This document shows, one piece after another, positions 33,156-45,807 of a DNA stretch of 64,000 nt (its first letter is position 1; every line of letters begins with the position of its first letter). Origin of the DNA: Megascapheus bottae (lineage: Eukaryota > Chordata > Mammalia > Rodentia > Geomyidae); assembly GCA_024803745.1 (NCBI GenBank), contig JANJXV010000040.1, forward strand, positions 2,590,257 to 2,654,256, read 5' to 3'. Position numbers and translations under genes: made by a program. The notes below the pieces were generated by a model. That model ran no database searches, was not told where the DNA came from, and saw nothing but the letters and a program-made list of their open reading frames with translations.

Positions 33156-33335
33156 TTAGGTACAAGACTTCGTGTGTTCCAGCGTGCCGTCAGGGCCTTG
33201 ACCTTGCAGAGTTAGCACTCTGCCACGTGAGCCCCCCTCCTCTCCACGGCTCATTTTTGCCACAGTCCCTCTAGAACGTGTTCTGCCTGGCTCAGCCCTG
33301 AACTGTGATCCTTTTGCTCTTAGCCTCCGAGTAGA
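33156..33335 (-). mobile_element. Degenerate SINE, reverse
   Basis: ACTCTGCCACGTGAGCCCCC, TGCCTGGCTCAGCCCTGAAC and CTTAGCCTCCGAGTAGA fit a strongly diverged B1-like/ID composite. Confidence 0.5.
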
Positions 33336-34009
33336 CTTTTTTTTTCCCCCCCTTCATATAAACAACGAACTGGTGTGTTTACCTCTCAGCCCTTGCTGAA
33401 AGAGCCACGGTGAACATGTTTAACAGTACAGCCTTAATTTTCTTCTAACGAAGGCAGAAGATTGAACATGATTCAACATGGAGGTGATTTAAAAAACGGA
33501 ACGAACACCAATGTGGAACAGCTATGAACTGGAAGGTCAGCGAGGAGGGGTTGGGTGAAAGATCAGAATTCAATGTATTCTAAAGTCTTGGTATTTTTCC
33601 CCCCCAGAGGGATAATGAGCTACTGTTTAACATATCATAATTCAAAAGAAAAAACATTGCAGACGGTGACCCTGGGGCACCACCGTTGTCGGTAGTGACG
33701 CTGTGAGGGTCTGTCGTGTGTGTCCTCAGCTGTGAAGGTCTGTCATTTATGTCCTCGGTGTCACCGATCCCCACGGCGAGGAAGGTTCTTGCTCTGAGGA
33801 CTGGGAGAGCAGGTCCGTGTGCCTTTCTACCCGCCTGGCTCTCAATAATGAGTAGCAGTGGTGCATGTTCAGTGAAAGTGGGTGAATCAGGCCACGCCAA
33901 AGGTCACCTACAGCGACCTTGACCACCACCTGGTTAGGCAGGTAACGCCGTTGACTCAGGGAGCTGTCTGCCCTTGAAGCACCTGTCCCATCCTCTTGTT
34001 CTTGTGTGT

Positions 34010-34206
34010 GAGGTCTGGGGCTTAAACTCGAGGCTTGGGTGCCACCTCAGAGCCTCCTGTTGTTTGTTTTTACTCAAGGCTGGCGCTCTACCACGTGAGC
34101 CACAGCACCCCTTCTGGCCTGTTCTGTGTGTGTGGAACCGAGGAATTGAACCCGGGTCTTCGTGCATGCTAGGCGGGCACTCTACCACTAGGCCACACTC
34201 CCAGCC
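34010..34206 (-). mobile_element. Dimeric ID-type SINE, full length
   Basis: The second arm begins near GTCTGGGGCTTAAACTCGAG. The head ends ACCACTAGGCCACACTCCCA. The linker is changed to TTCTGTGTGTGTGGAACC. Confidence 0.9.
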
Positions 34207-34345
34207 CACTTCCAGGGTTGTTTTTGTTGTTGTTGTTGGTTTATTAGAGACGAGAGTCTCATGGACTTTCCTGCCTGGTCTGGCTTTGAACCCTGGTCCT
34301 CAGATCTCAGCCTCCAGAGTAGCTTAGCCTCCGTGCCTGGCTTCC
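34207..34345 (-). mobile_element. B1-like SINE fragment
   Basis: Directly after the ID SINE and a (GTT)n run come GAGAGTCTCATGGACTTTCC, GGTCTGGCTTTGAACCCTGG and CTCAGCCTCCAGAGTAGCTT, a reverse B1-like part. Confidence 0.75.
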
Positions 34346-35273
34346 CCGTTCCTCCGGGGGGAGAGGCGACATTGCCCCTCCCTGTTGTTCGTTCTGTGGT
34401 CTGCGGGACTTTCCCTGTCCACCCTGACGCCTGTGCCACCGGGCCCGGCGGAGCGTCCTCACCCTCGGTTTTGATTTCAGCAAGCCTGGGCTCGCTGCCT
34501 CCCGCGGGCGTCCACGAGGCACTCAGACGCCGTCGCCAGCGCAGCGTTGCTAGGAGATGCAGGGCGCATTCTCTCTCCTCCCCTCCGAGCACACCTGCCT
34601 GTGCCATCTGCTCAGGACGCTCCTGGCACCCTGGCCCTGCCGTGCCCCAGACTCGGCCGTGCTCCCGTCTTAAAGCTTGGGTTTCTTCAACCAAGGAATT
34701 CTTATCAGGGAGGAAAACCAGAGCCTGGGGTTGCTAGGCGATGAGGGGCGGGGAGCGGGTGTGGGGGCCCCACGTGGGAGATGAGGTGCCAGGCGTGAAA
34801 TGTCCTATGGCGAGGGACTCCAGTTTCCTCCTGCATTGAACACAAAGGCCGTGTCTGTGCAAACTCACTTTATTATCCTGGATACGTGCGTGTGCATGGG
34901 CGTTCGGGCAGTAAGTGCTTGGCCGCTGTTTGCTTTTGGCTGTCTTGTTTTAATTACCCAGGGCTTCTGTTTGGTCTCCTGAATTGCCAGCGGGTTTCAG
35001 GCCTGACAGGTGCACCAGGGATCCCTGCTCACCTGGCTCACGGTGGGAGGGAGGGGGTTTGTCCGGACGTCTTCCCGTCACAGCCGTCCTTCTAAGGTTG
35101 TTCTGGCTGCTTTGGGGGACACTGGAAGGACTCACCACGTGAGCGGGCCCGATGGACAGATGGTGTCATGGCTCATGGAAGACAGGGCCTCTTCTAATGT
35201 CTGCTCTGCCCCCCCCCCCCCAGGAAAAAAAAGACCCCGGCTGTACGGCTGTAGATGACAGCTCGCGTGTGCG

Positions 35274-35345
35274 GTCATTCCTGGAGCAAATGTTTATTGA
35301 GTGCCTCCACAACAGCAGGCTCGGGGACCTGGAATGGTGGTGCAA
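35274..35345 (+). mobile_element. MIR relic
   Basis: GAGCAAATGTTTATTGAGTG and CCTCCACAACAGCAGGCTC fit the 5' part of MIR (TTTATTGAGCGCCTACTATG). Confidence 0.6.
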
Positions 35346-36893
35346 CGCTGAGAAGGGGGGCACCTTGTGTCAGTGCCTGTCCTGCTGTGTGGCCTTCGCA
35401 CGCCTTTCCTTTTAGGCATTCGTGGTAATCGATGGTGGCGGAGTTTTGAGAAAGGCTTCACGTGGTCAAGTCAGAAGAGGTGAAACAGGTCCTTGTCCCA
35501 GTCCAGTCTCCAGCCCAGGGCATACCTGGCTTGGATCTGGCATCCCCGAGCAGGCGGTGTCCAGCCTCAAGTGGGTAAATCTAGGCAAGTGGACCTCAGC
35601 GTCTCCAGTGGACATTATCTCTTGAAATGTCCTGCCTTTCCGAACTGCTCCCTCTCGTTCTCTCTACTTCCTCTACCCCGAGGGGACCTCTTCGCTCCAG
35701 TTTTCCTTTGCCAGGTTTCTTGGGAGGACACTTCTCTGGCCTCCTGTCCCCTTTTCCCTTACCCCTGTTCCTTGGTGGCTTCTTTCTTCTCCCTCCCTCT
35801 CTCTGCTTCCCTGCTTTTCCGGTCTGGGCCTCTCTACTCAGCCTGTATCTCTCCGTGGGCTTCAGTTGGGGGCTGACCAGCCCGCTCTTATTCTGGGCCC
35901 TGGACTGAGATTGTGGAGATCAGGAGTGAGCTGGCCTCTTGGCATCTATCCGTGCCATACGGCAGGATCATGTTGAGTTGGATTCTTCCATCTCCCCACC
36001 TCCCTAAAACATGCTCCCTCCCACCCGGTGTCGGGGCAGGGCGGTGTGGTTTTGCGGTCTGGATTCTGGTTTATCTCGTGGTCTCTGGACCGTGCCTCCG
36101 GCAAGTTGATCTGGGTCCTGATCCGCTTTTCCTCCCAGCTTGCAGACTGTGCCTCCCAGATTTGTGCAGCGGCCTGCTGGACAGTTGTTTCTCCCCTTCT
36201 TAAGCCAGGGCCCAATCCAGAGCCCGGGGTCATGTCAGCGCAGAGCTGCCAGGTGTGTTGCCAGGTCTGGAAGGTGCGTTTGTGAATCCCCTGTGCTGTG
36301 GTGGTGACTTCTGGGTTTATTGTTGTAGCCTCAAGTGAGCATCTTTATTTCATTTTATTTTTTTTTTCCTCAACGAGACAGCCTCGGAATGTCTCAGGCA
36401 ATCTCCCTGCCTTCTGGAACCTTCTTTACCTCGTGATCGCGTCACCAAGCTGGCCACGCCAGGTTCCTTCTGGGCTCCCTTCTCGGTATCCTTGACTTCT
36501 CCTCTGCAGCTAATACACCAGCTGGCCTTACAGGCGCTGTCCCCATCACGGGCCCCCTAGATGTGTCACACTTCTCACATGACCTGGAATACTCTTTTTT
36601 TGGGGGGGGGGAGGGGGTGTCAGTCCTGCTGCTCAGAGACTCCTTCATCCTGGCGGGTGTGGAGAGAAGAAAGAACCGCAGACAGAGGGACAGGGGTGGA
36701 GTCTCTGGGGAAATGGGGAGTCCTTACCCCTACCTAAAAAGTTGTTCCAAAGCTTTAAGAAGAAGGTGAGGCTGAGGAGAAAGCACCTCGCGTCTCGCTG
36801 TGAGATCGTGACCGCGGAGCCACATGGGTTCCAGAAGTTGGAGAGGTGGCTTCCCGACAGAGGGATTTCTGGAAAAAAGCTCGCCACCCCCCC

Positions 36894-36896
36894 TCT

Positions 36897-36939
<43 letters not shown>
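36894..36939 (+). repeat. (GT)n microsatellite
   Basis: More than 20 GT units almost without interruption. A (CCCT)n run follows at 36990-37030. Confidence 0.96.
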
Positions 36940-36940
<1 letters not shown>

Positions 36941-37081
36941 TTTCACTGACCTGGGGTTGCCTGGCCCCTGATTCAGGGACTTGGAGTTGCCCCTCCCTCC
37001 CTCCCTCCTCCCTCCCTCCCTCCCTCCCCTCTCCTCTCCTTTCCTCTTCTCCTCTCTGTTTCTCTCTCTGACCCCCCTCCT

Positions 37082-37272
37082 CCAGTCCTGGGGACTGAAC
37101 TCAGGGCCTGGTCGTTGTCCCTGAGCTTCTTTTGCTCAAGGCTCGTGCTCTACCATTTGAGCCACAGCTCCACGTCTGGCTTTTTCTGTGTCTGTGGTAT
37201 CAAGAAATGGAATCCAGTGCCTCCTGCGTGCTAGGCGAGCCCTCTATACCCCTAGGCCACATTCCCAGCCCT
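37082..37272 (-). mobile_element. Dimeric ID-type SINE, full length
   Basis: CCAGTCCTGGGGACTGAACT, ACCATTTGAGCCACAGCTCC and CCCTAGGCCACATTCCCAGC mark second arm, linker side and head of a reverse copy. Confidence 0.9.
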
Positions 37273-37368
37273 CCTTGGCCAATTCTATATTGCACTTTTT
37301 TTGTGGGGGGGGGGAAGGATGTATTTTGCAGTGCCGCGTCCTCCTGCCTCTCTGCAGGAACCCCAACC

Positions 37369-37423
37369 CCAGCCCGTCCACCGCCAGCCCGTCCACCGCC
37401 AGCCCGTCCACCGCCAGCCCGTG
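37369..37423 (+). repeat. 15-bp tandem repeat CCAGCCCGTCCACCG
   Basis: Three complete copies and a partial fourth are perfect or nearly so. Confidence 0.9.
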
Positions 37424-40292
37424 GAGACTTCTCTTTCTTTCTGCTCTATCCCTTGGGTTGATTGTTTCTGAACTCCTGACTGGGTGCATCAGTGCCTCTG
37501 TGGATCTGAGAGGGGCCAGAGCTGCCTGCCGGGAGCTCCCCGAGGATGAGGACGGGTGACTGGTCCCTGCTGGCCCCTTTGCCTCTGCCCCGGTCCTGCT
37601 GGTTTCAGTTTGAGATGGCTTTATCCCAATGAGACGCCCGGTGACTCTGTTTGTGGTTGTTTGAGGCTGTAACAAGTCGCCGCAGACCCGGTCATAGGAC
37701 ACAACACCTTTTATAATTCTTACTTTTATTCCTCCGGCTTGTGGAGGTCAGCTGTTTTGTGGGTCCGCGGGGCTGCGTTCCTTCCCCAGGCGTGCGGGGA
37801 ACTCTCCTGCCTCCCCTTTCCAGCCCTTGGCCGCCTTGGCTCCGGGCCTCTTCCTCCATCTGCAAGGCCAGCTCTGCCTCTTCTTTGTACTCTCCCCGCC
37901 TGCCCGGTCCCGAGGGGGCGGTCACGCCTGCTGGCTGGACATCCGCACGGATGAATCTCTCTGTCTCAGAGCTCTCACCTCAGTGGCATCTGCAGTTTCG
38001 GGAAGCAGGTTCACAGGTACCCGAGGTCAGGGCACCCCTGGGGGGGTCTGGGGGTCTGCTGGTCGCTCTACCGCCCTGGCACAGGACAAGGGCTGTCTCT
38101 GTGGGGAGTGGTCTGACGCGGGTTCTCCTGCAGCTCTGGATTTCATCTGGATCTGGATTTCATCTGGGGATGAAATCCAGAGATCTGTCTGCTTGGGCTT
38201 GAACTTGACCTGACCGCAACCTGAGGTCACAGGCTTTCCTCTGTACCAGGAGGCCTTCAGCCTGCTGGAAGGGGGAGGCAGCTTCCCTCCCTCATCCATC
38301 TTCCCTTCCATTTGTTCCTCGATGGGTCCTTGTATCCCCTTGGTTCAAGGAAGGCAACGGGACCCCGCCGGGGCGCGGGGGTGTGTGGGGGGGCCTTTGG
38401 GCTTTGCACTTCGAGGGGAGGTCTGCGAAGGGAAGTTGAGGCACAGCAGAAGTGGATGGGTACTGGCTCGCCGCCAAACGCTTTCTCCAGCCCAAGTAAG
38501 GTCCCCTGAAACACCAGAGGAGCTACGACCTGTCCCGGGAGCCTGGTACAGAGGCTTCCTGACAAGTTCCTGGCGTGGCCCTGGGGAAGGATGGGGGTGC
38601 AAGGAAATGTCTTTAGGTGTGGCCTTTTCCGGGGCGGGGGTGGGGAACTGTGGCTTCTGCAGTGGGCTGGGAGACGTGGCTGAGACCAGCAGGCATCTCT
38701 TCAGTGGCCGGGGCGGGAGGGAGAGCGGTGGCGTGAGATGGTGGACCTCTAGTAAGCCGGCACGAGGACTAATGTGTCCCATTCCCCCTTCTTCTGCTGC
38801 GCCGGCCCCACCCTGGTGATGCAAACGCTGAGGAGGAGGAAGGAGGTTGAGTTCCTCTGGTGTGGACTGCGCGGCCACATAGGGGAGCCTGGAAACTCAC
38901 ACAGAGATGGAGCTCAGTGCAGTGCCAGCTGCAGAGGCGCCCGGCACCGGTGACAGCCTTGACGTCCTGGGTGCTCGCTGTCACCCAGATCCCGGGGGGA
39001 CGGACAGAAGCTGGGGGAGGGAGGGCCGGGGTCCCTCTCAGCTCCCCAGGCGCCCAGCCACGGTTGGGAAGAGGGGTCGACCTCCAGGTCCCCACTGGCC
39101 CAGGCTGGCCGGCCTTCAGAAAGCCAAGCCAGCCTTTGAGCCAGTCTTGGCTGCTTTGGTTTCAGGTCCAGATTTAGCCGTAGACTCCTCCAGAGCAAGG
39201 CCCCTCAGCGGGGCAGCGGCCTGTGTGCCGTGGGGAGGGGCAGCTGTGGCCTGTCCTTCCCCGGAGGCTGCAGGCCCCTCAGGCTCGGGGACTTGGGTGC
39301 ATCGCTATGTCTGTCTCCCATCGTCCTGGCCCCGCCGGGCCATCTCTGGACTCTTCCCGGAGCTGACCGCAGGCTCTACTGAGAGGCCGCAGGCCGGGCC
39401 GCCCCATGGGCTCCGGCAGCAACAGGCATGTTGGTTACATGGATGTGACTCTGGCTGGGTGGCCCTAGGAGGGATTTGTTCTCCCTGGGCTGCAGGGCGC
39501 CATCCACAGCCCCTTCCTTTATGCGTCTGGGCTGTCAGGGGCGGTGGCTTGATCTGATTGTTTGAAGATAGCTGGGGCTGGGCGTTTGGTGTCCCGAGGG
39601 TGCCCTTTCTGTCTCTTTGTCCTGTCCTCTGCAGCTTGGAGCTCTGGGGGAGGCTATCGGGACCATCCATCCGTCCATCTGGCCCTCTGTCGGTCTGGCC
39701 GGCCGGCTGCCCTTCCACACAAAGCAGAGCAAACGCTCGTGTTCCTGTGGCTTCTTCCCACCCAGAGGGACAACTAATTGAGGGCTGTCACCTTTAGAGA
39801 GGTATCCAGTCACCGGGGAGCCATTCCACTGCGCCTCAGCTTCCCCTAGCGCTAGCTTTGCGCCATCCTGACGATCTCGGGGGGGGGGGGCAACTTGCCC
39901 AAAGCTGCAGCGAGCGGGCGGCCCTGACCCCCCCGTGTCTCTGTGCTGGAGATGGCGGGGAAGACCAGCCAGGAGAGAGCATTTCAGCATGGGAGCAGAT
40001 GCTGTGGGTGGCCATGGCTGTGGAGTGGGGCGTGGGGGGATGGGGGTGTTGGGGGGGGGGTGCCCGGCTGATTCAGCAGAGCCCTGTGAATTCCAGTGTT
40101 TGTCAGCATTACGAGAGGGAATTTAGGGGCGAGGGTGGGTGAGCGGGGGGCCGTGAGGTTCCATCTGCCAAGCCGATGCCTTTTGACAGCGTGTTCCAAA
40201 CAATAAACTCCTCCGCCACCCACCCGCCGATTCTGGGATCTGGAATGCCAGGGTGGCCTGCAGGACCTTGGAGCTGGTTCGGGGAGCTCCCC

Positions 40293-40353
40293 GCCCCCCC
40301 TTTCCAGATGGGGTGACAGGGAGGGAGAGTAAGCTGGTTGGGGTCACACAGCT
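40293..40353 (+). mobile_element. MIR relic
   Basis: CCCCTTTCCAGATGGGGTGA and GGTTGGGGTCACACAGCT fit the MIR core and 3' side. Confidence 0.55.
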
Positions 40354-40899
40354 CCATGGGAGGGGGCAGGGCTGGTCCAGGTCTCCAGCCCCTCCCCTCC
40401 CACTTGTGCCGTGAGGAAATTCAGGGCCTGGGTCGTGGGCTCCAGGTGAGGCAGGGAGGAGCCCGTGAGGCTCTGCAGGAAGACGGCCCCTGGGAGAGAG
40501 CAGCGTTAGGAAGGAGCCGTCTGGGTCTGATGCGGATCAAGGCCCAGCGAAAGGGTCTGACGCCTGGAGGGGGAAAAGGAAAAAAGGGGGTGTATGTGGA
40601 CGCGCGTCTGGTTTTGCTCAGCTGTGAAGGCATGTTTGTACACGCGCGCCTCTGATTTATGGGATATTTGAAAGCAATTTATGGCCAGAATTCTTCGTAT
40701 CCTTCTCTGGGCCTGTGTCGGCGGTGGACTCTGGGGGAGGGGGTGCAGGCGGGGGCTGGGACCTCACTTGCCATCCGGCACCGCCCCCCCCCCCCAGGTC
40801 CAGTCTGTGGGTCTGGTCTGTATTCACTGCTTCCCCAGGGACAGCTTGGGTGTCTTAGACTCCAACGCTTCCTGCTTTTTGCTCTTTTTGGTTCGTTTA

Positions 40900-40950
40900 A
40901 TGTATAGATAGATAGTTGTGCATATTATGTATATAAATATATATATATGT
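40900..40950 (+). repeat. AT-rich (ATAG)/(AT)n stretch
   Basis: TATAGATAGATAG followed by ATATATATATATG. Confidence 0.85.
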
Positions 40951-41519
40951 TGTTATGGCCCCAAAAGCTGTATAAAAGCTACCATTCTAACTTGGTCTCT
41001 GTGCGTAACTGTTGTAGAACTTGAACTCTCTCGTCAACCCCGGCTTCTTTAAAAAAAAAAAAGTAGGCAGTCAAGTGACTAGAAAGCTCACTGCTATGTC
41101 ATCGCTGCTGTGACCCGTGCCAGGACGCCCCGTTCATCCAAACTCAACTCCGGTCTTTCCTACCGCCACCCCTTCCCCCAACCTGACCGCCTCCGTTTCT
41201 GGGCTCTTTGACTGTGCTAGGTACCCATCAACGGAACCATGTGATGTCCCAACCAGCCCTGCATGTGTGACACACGCACCTGTGTGTGTCACCACCACCT
41301 GTGACCTTTCCGCTGTGGGTGTGACGTTGAGAATGTCCTTGCTAAGCACACAGCGGAGCCCCTAGCAGAGCTGGGACAACCCCGTAGGATCATCCAGCTT
41401 GATTCTCCGTTCTCTTCTCAGCTGGGTGGCCCAGGGGGGTTGGACCTGGCCTTGAGGAGGCAGTGACAATAGTGAGAGGCCAAGGCTTCTCTATTTTCTC
41501 AGCTGCTGTGCTGGAAATG

Positions 41520-41600
41520 CTCTGGGCCCTTGCCTCTCCCCCCTTCCCTCCCTCCCCCCCTCCCTCCCTCCCCTCTCCCTCTCTCTTTCCCTCCTCCGCC
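41520..41600 (+). repeat. (CCCT)n pyrimidine tract
   Basis: CCCTTCCCTCCCTCCCCCCC and similar. Confidence 0.9.
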
Positions 41601-41712
41601 CTGGTGATGGGGTGGGGGGAGGATGTAGAATAGAAACAAGACATCTCTGGATAAGGCCAGCACTGATGGATCGAGTGTGGACTGAGTTTGAATGGATGAG
41701 TTCGCTCCCTCG

Positions 41713-41717
<5 letters not shown>

Positions 41718-41755
<38 letters not shown>

Positions 41756-41808
41756 CCATGCGTGTGTGTGTGCACGTGTGCGTGTGCACGTGTGCGTGCA
41801 CGTGCTAT
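41718..41808 (+). repeat. (GT)n/(GTGC)n microsatellite
   Basis: A GT run passes into CGTGTGCACGTG units. Confidence 0.95.
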
Positions 41809-43285
41809 ACAGCCGATTTGACACTGTGGTCTCAGGGCCTGTTGTGAACACCTCCAGTTCGGAAGAGGCCTAGGGAGATGGTCCAGCAGCCCGGCTCCGG
41901 TACTGTGGAGGCAGCTCAGCCGAGAGGGAGCAGGGGCGGATTGCCAGCCCCGGGGTCTCCTCCTTCCGTGTGGGGAGGCAGCCTGGGCGCCTCCTTCTAC
42001 TCACTTGTCGTGATAGGCGCTGAGGACAGACCTGCAGCCTCTCTCCCGTTTTGTTTCCATGCGGTGGCAGTGAGTGTTCTCTGGCCGTCCTTTCCCTCTC
42101 GCTCACCATGCTTCTTCCCAGCGTGGGTGCTGGTGTTCAGCAGGTGGCCTCCTTCTGCTTGTCCACTTAGACTCCTTAGCTCTAAATGAACGGCGGGTTA
42201 GTGGGATTTTCAGCGCGCCTCCTCTGCTGTGCGGGCCACGGCCGGAGTCCTCCACTCCACTCCCACCTTGGACTGAGGGACTGCCACGCTGACAGCTCCG
42301 AATGACAGACGGCTTCTGTTTGCCTGCACGCTGTCTTGGACTGAGTGGTGCCTTGGCCGCGTGTGTGTGTGTGAACTGGTATGGCCCTACCATGAATTGC
42401 CGGAGTCATTTTTCGTTTGGGAGTTTCAGAGGTTACAAGGCGACCCAGAGCCAGGAGAGTGGGCTGTGAGCCGGGCCTGCCGACGGCCAGGAGGCTTGCC
42501 AGCTCTCCACCAGCCAGCGTCCCACCCCTTCACCGCTCGTCTTAGCTGTGGTGTCGTTCTTGGGGGACGAGGATGGGCAGCGTAGCAGAGGGAAGCATGC
42601 CCTGGGGATGTGTGACAAGGCGCTGTGGCCCCCGGCCTCGGCTTCTTTGAGGCACGAAAGGGTGCCTGCCGGGAAGGTGCTGGAACAGGCAGAGGGGAGA
42701 AGGGAGATGGACATGGCCGAGGTGGGCCCGGACTGGCCCACGTGCATGAGCCACGACCAAGTGTTTGGATGTTGAAGGAATTTAACCAGAGAAACCACAG
42801 GGCCTGGTTTTATGAGTCATATTTCTAAAGGTCAGCCCGGCTGCCGTGTGGACGTGTGGAGAACGGCTCGGGGGCAAACCTAGGAATGAGAGAAATGTCA
42901 GGAGCTCCTGCAGTATTTCTGGGCAAGGGTGGTGGCTTGGGTGATGGAAACCATTGCTCACGACTCTTTCTTCAGAGCTTCTTCCCTGCGGCCCTTCTCC
43001 AAGCAGTCGTGGATAAGGCGGGGCGTGGGCCAATGCTTGCTCTTGGGGGCAGAGCTGGAGGTAGACTGCAGTCCACCTGGCCCAAGCCAGCTTCTCTGTC
43101 ATGGTGACACAGTACTGAAGACCGCCAGCTTACAGGGAGGAAAGGTTTGCATCCAGGCTTCCTTCTCAGGTTGGCTGGCCTCTTGGGGGGTGCAGGTGCA
43201 TTGTGGCAGGACCTTGTAGCTGAGGGGACTGTTCACCCCATGGTAACTGGATAGCAGGAGGCAGAACAGGCTGGGGTCCCACACA

Positions 43286-43999
43286 TGCCTGTGAGGGCAC
43301 GCCCCCCCCACGGCCTGACACCCTCCCACGAGGCCACGCCCCCAATGAGCTAATATCCTCCCACTAGGCCACGCCCCCCCACGGACTGACATCCTCCCAC
43401 TAGGCCACGCCCCCATGGCCTGACATCCTCCCATGAGGCCACGCCCCCACGGCCTGACATCCTCCCATGAGGCCACGCCCCCATGGCCTGACATCCGCCC
43501 ACTAGGCCACGCCCCCATGGCCTAACATCCTCCCACTAGGCCACGCCCCCATGGCCTGACATCCTCCCACTAGGCCACGCCCCCACGGACTGACATCCTC
43601 CCGCTAGGCCACGCCCCCACGGCCTGACATCCTCCCACGAGGCCACGCCCCCAATGACCTAACATCCTCCCACTAGGCCACGCCCCCATGGCCTAACATC
43701 CTCCCACTAGGCCACGCCCCCATGGCCTGACATCCTCCCATGAGGCCACGCCCCCATGGCCTGACATCCTCCCACTAGGCCACGCCCCCATGGCCTAACA
43801 TCCTCCCACTAGGCCACGCCCCCATGGCCTGACATCCTCCCACTAGGCCACGCCCCCACGGCCTGACATCCTCCCACGAGGCCACGCCCCCAATGACCTG
43901 ACATCCTCCCACTAGGCCACGCCCCCATGGCCTGACATCCTCCCACTAGGCCACGCCCCCATGGCCTGACATCCTCCCACTAGGCCACGCCCCCATGAC
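43286..43999 (+). repeat. 34-bp minisatellite with SP/KLF-like sites, about 21 units
   Basis: The unit runs GGCCTGACATCCTCCCACTA then GGCCACGCCCCCAT. About 20 of 21 units keep GGCCACGCCCCC, which matches SP/KLF zinc-finger sites. Variants have CACGAGG or CATGAGG for CACTAGG, and AATGACC for ATGGCC. A seven-unit block recurs with a shift of 239 bases (43621 versus 43860). The core CCACTAGGCCACGCCCCCA resembles the reverse complement of the local ID SINE head (CCACTAGGCCACACTCCCA), so the array may have grown from a SINE fragment. Confidence 0.95.
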
Positions 44000-44534
44000 C
44001 TCCCTTCCCCCAGGAGCAGCGCCTCAGTGACCTCACTTCCTCCTGCTAGGCCCTCCCTCTGGCAGGTGCCGCCCCCCTCCCAGTCTTTCCTACGTGCACC
44101 TTTGGGACGCAGCACGTCTGTCTTTCGTCACGGTTGTTTCGGGTGTTGACCTGGGGTTGGTGTGTGACTGAGGTGGGGGAGACCCGTGGAGGGAGCTCTG
44201 GGGTCTAGCGGCCTGTGCTGGGGTCCGGGCTGGGGTCTGGAGCCAGACAGCACCCTGTGCGAACGGGAGGCAGAGGGGAGCGGTGGTCGTGGATTCTCGA
44301 GTGCCGGGAGGAGCTGTTCTGAACACCGGCATGGAGGGCAGGCCCAGGTGGGCGGTACCGGGGCGGATGTCACCCCGTCACCCCGTCACCCGCTGCCTCT
44401 TTCCAGGAGACTGAGCTTGAGTCAGCCTGATAATCTGAAAAAAACCCAACAACATCTTTTGTTGCATCAGGTGGTGATTGTGTGCTAACAGAGCTGTGAT
44501 GATGCAGGCTGACTGCTGTACCCCCCCCCCTCTG

Positions 44535-44705
44535 CCTCTCTCTGTCATACTTGGGCTTGAACTCTGCCCAAGGATGGAGCTCTACCGCCTGAGCCATACC
44601 TCCGTGTCTGGCTTTTTTTTCTTTTTAGGCGTTGGAGATTAGTGCCATGCTGACTTCCCTGCCTGGGCTGGCTTTGAACCACGAAGCTTCTGATCTCAGA
44701 GGTTG
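44535..44705 (-). mobile_element. B1-like/ID composite SINE
   Basis: CTTGGGCTTGAACTCTGCCC, GCCTGAGCCATACCTCCGTG and GGGCTGGCTTTGAACCACGA show a reverse copy cut at the B1 5' end. Confidence 0.8.
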
Positions 44706-45359
44706 TATTTGTTTTGTTTTGGGGTGACGGCCCCAGAAACCGCAGGCTTCACCGGGAAGCTCGACCAGCCTCTCAGGCAGCCCTGGCGGAGGCCGGCCGG
44801 AGCGGCCAGCCCGGCCTGTGTGGTCCCTGGTCCCTGCGTGGCAGCCGTGCGCCAGGCTGTGGCGGTGGGCAGGGCTGCGGCCCCCGACATTGGAACTTGT
44901 TTTCTTGGCCGCTGCCCGTTTCCCACGTGCCTGCTCCAGATGGCGCGCTGCACAGAGGTCCTGGCGTTCTGGGAACGGCTCTCCTCATCCGCAGGGCCCC
45001 CCTGTGGAGCGTGGGGGGGCTCAGGAGTCAGCCTGCCGGGACCTGGCATTCGGCCACGGACCCCCTGGTTCTGTGGAGGCAGCGCCAGGGTGCCCCGGGA
45101 GGTCCAGGCCGTACCCCACCCGGCCTTTCTGGGGGAGCGGGGTGCATTCTCACATCCTCTTCCCCGGCACTGTGCCAGAGTGCCCAGGCCTGTGTGGCTG
45201 GGGAGAAGAGGGCGCCCCGGGGGGGCGGTCAGCAGGAGCAGGGGCCCGGGCGTCTGGAAGGCAGGGGAGCTGGGTGGGTTGGTTCCGGAGTTGAAATCCT
45301 GGCTAAGCAGAGTCTGGTATTGCAGAGCGAGTGGAGCGGCTGGAGAGAGGGTTCTGGCC

Positions 45360-45361
<2 letters not shown>

Positions 45362-45403
<42 letters not shown>

Positions 45404-45467
45404 CTGTGTGTGTGTGTGTGTGCCTGTGTGTGTGCCTGTGTGTGTGTGTGTGCGCGTGCGCGCCCGC
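45362..45467 (+). repeat. (GT)n microsatellite with CCTG interruptions
   Basis: GT runs broken by GCCTGTGTG four times, ending in GCGCGTGCGCGCCC. Confidence 0.95.
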
Positions 45468-45807
45468 AGTGAGCTAAGTAAGACATCAGCCAGGCAGACA
45501 GAGACAGAGATGCTGGGATCCGTCCTCACAGAGGCAGCCAGGTGACCAGAGTGTCCCCTCCCACACCAGGCTGTCCCTGGAGGCCCTGAAGGCCGGGCTG
45601 TGTGTGAGTGAGTGTGTGGGTGTGTGTGTGGCCAGCGTGAGACCTCGTCTGGCAGTTCCCGGGAGTCCTGCGTCCACTGTCTGGTGTGGTGGCTTTGGGT
45701 GAGTCGCCTCCCTTTGTTTTCCCTCTCTGGTGGGAGGAGGCGCCACACGGGAGCTTGGCATTCTGTTAAAGCTCTGCCTCTGGTGCCCCAGTTGCCTGGA
45801 GCCCCCA

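Larger units (their letters stand above)
37430..43285. other. Intron 1, unique sequence
   Basis: No exon or full SINE is recognised; only a MIR relic, AT-rich and CT-rich patches, and microsatellites listed separately. Confidence 0.55.
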
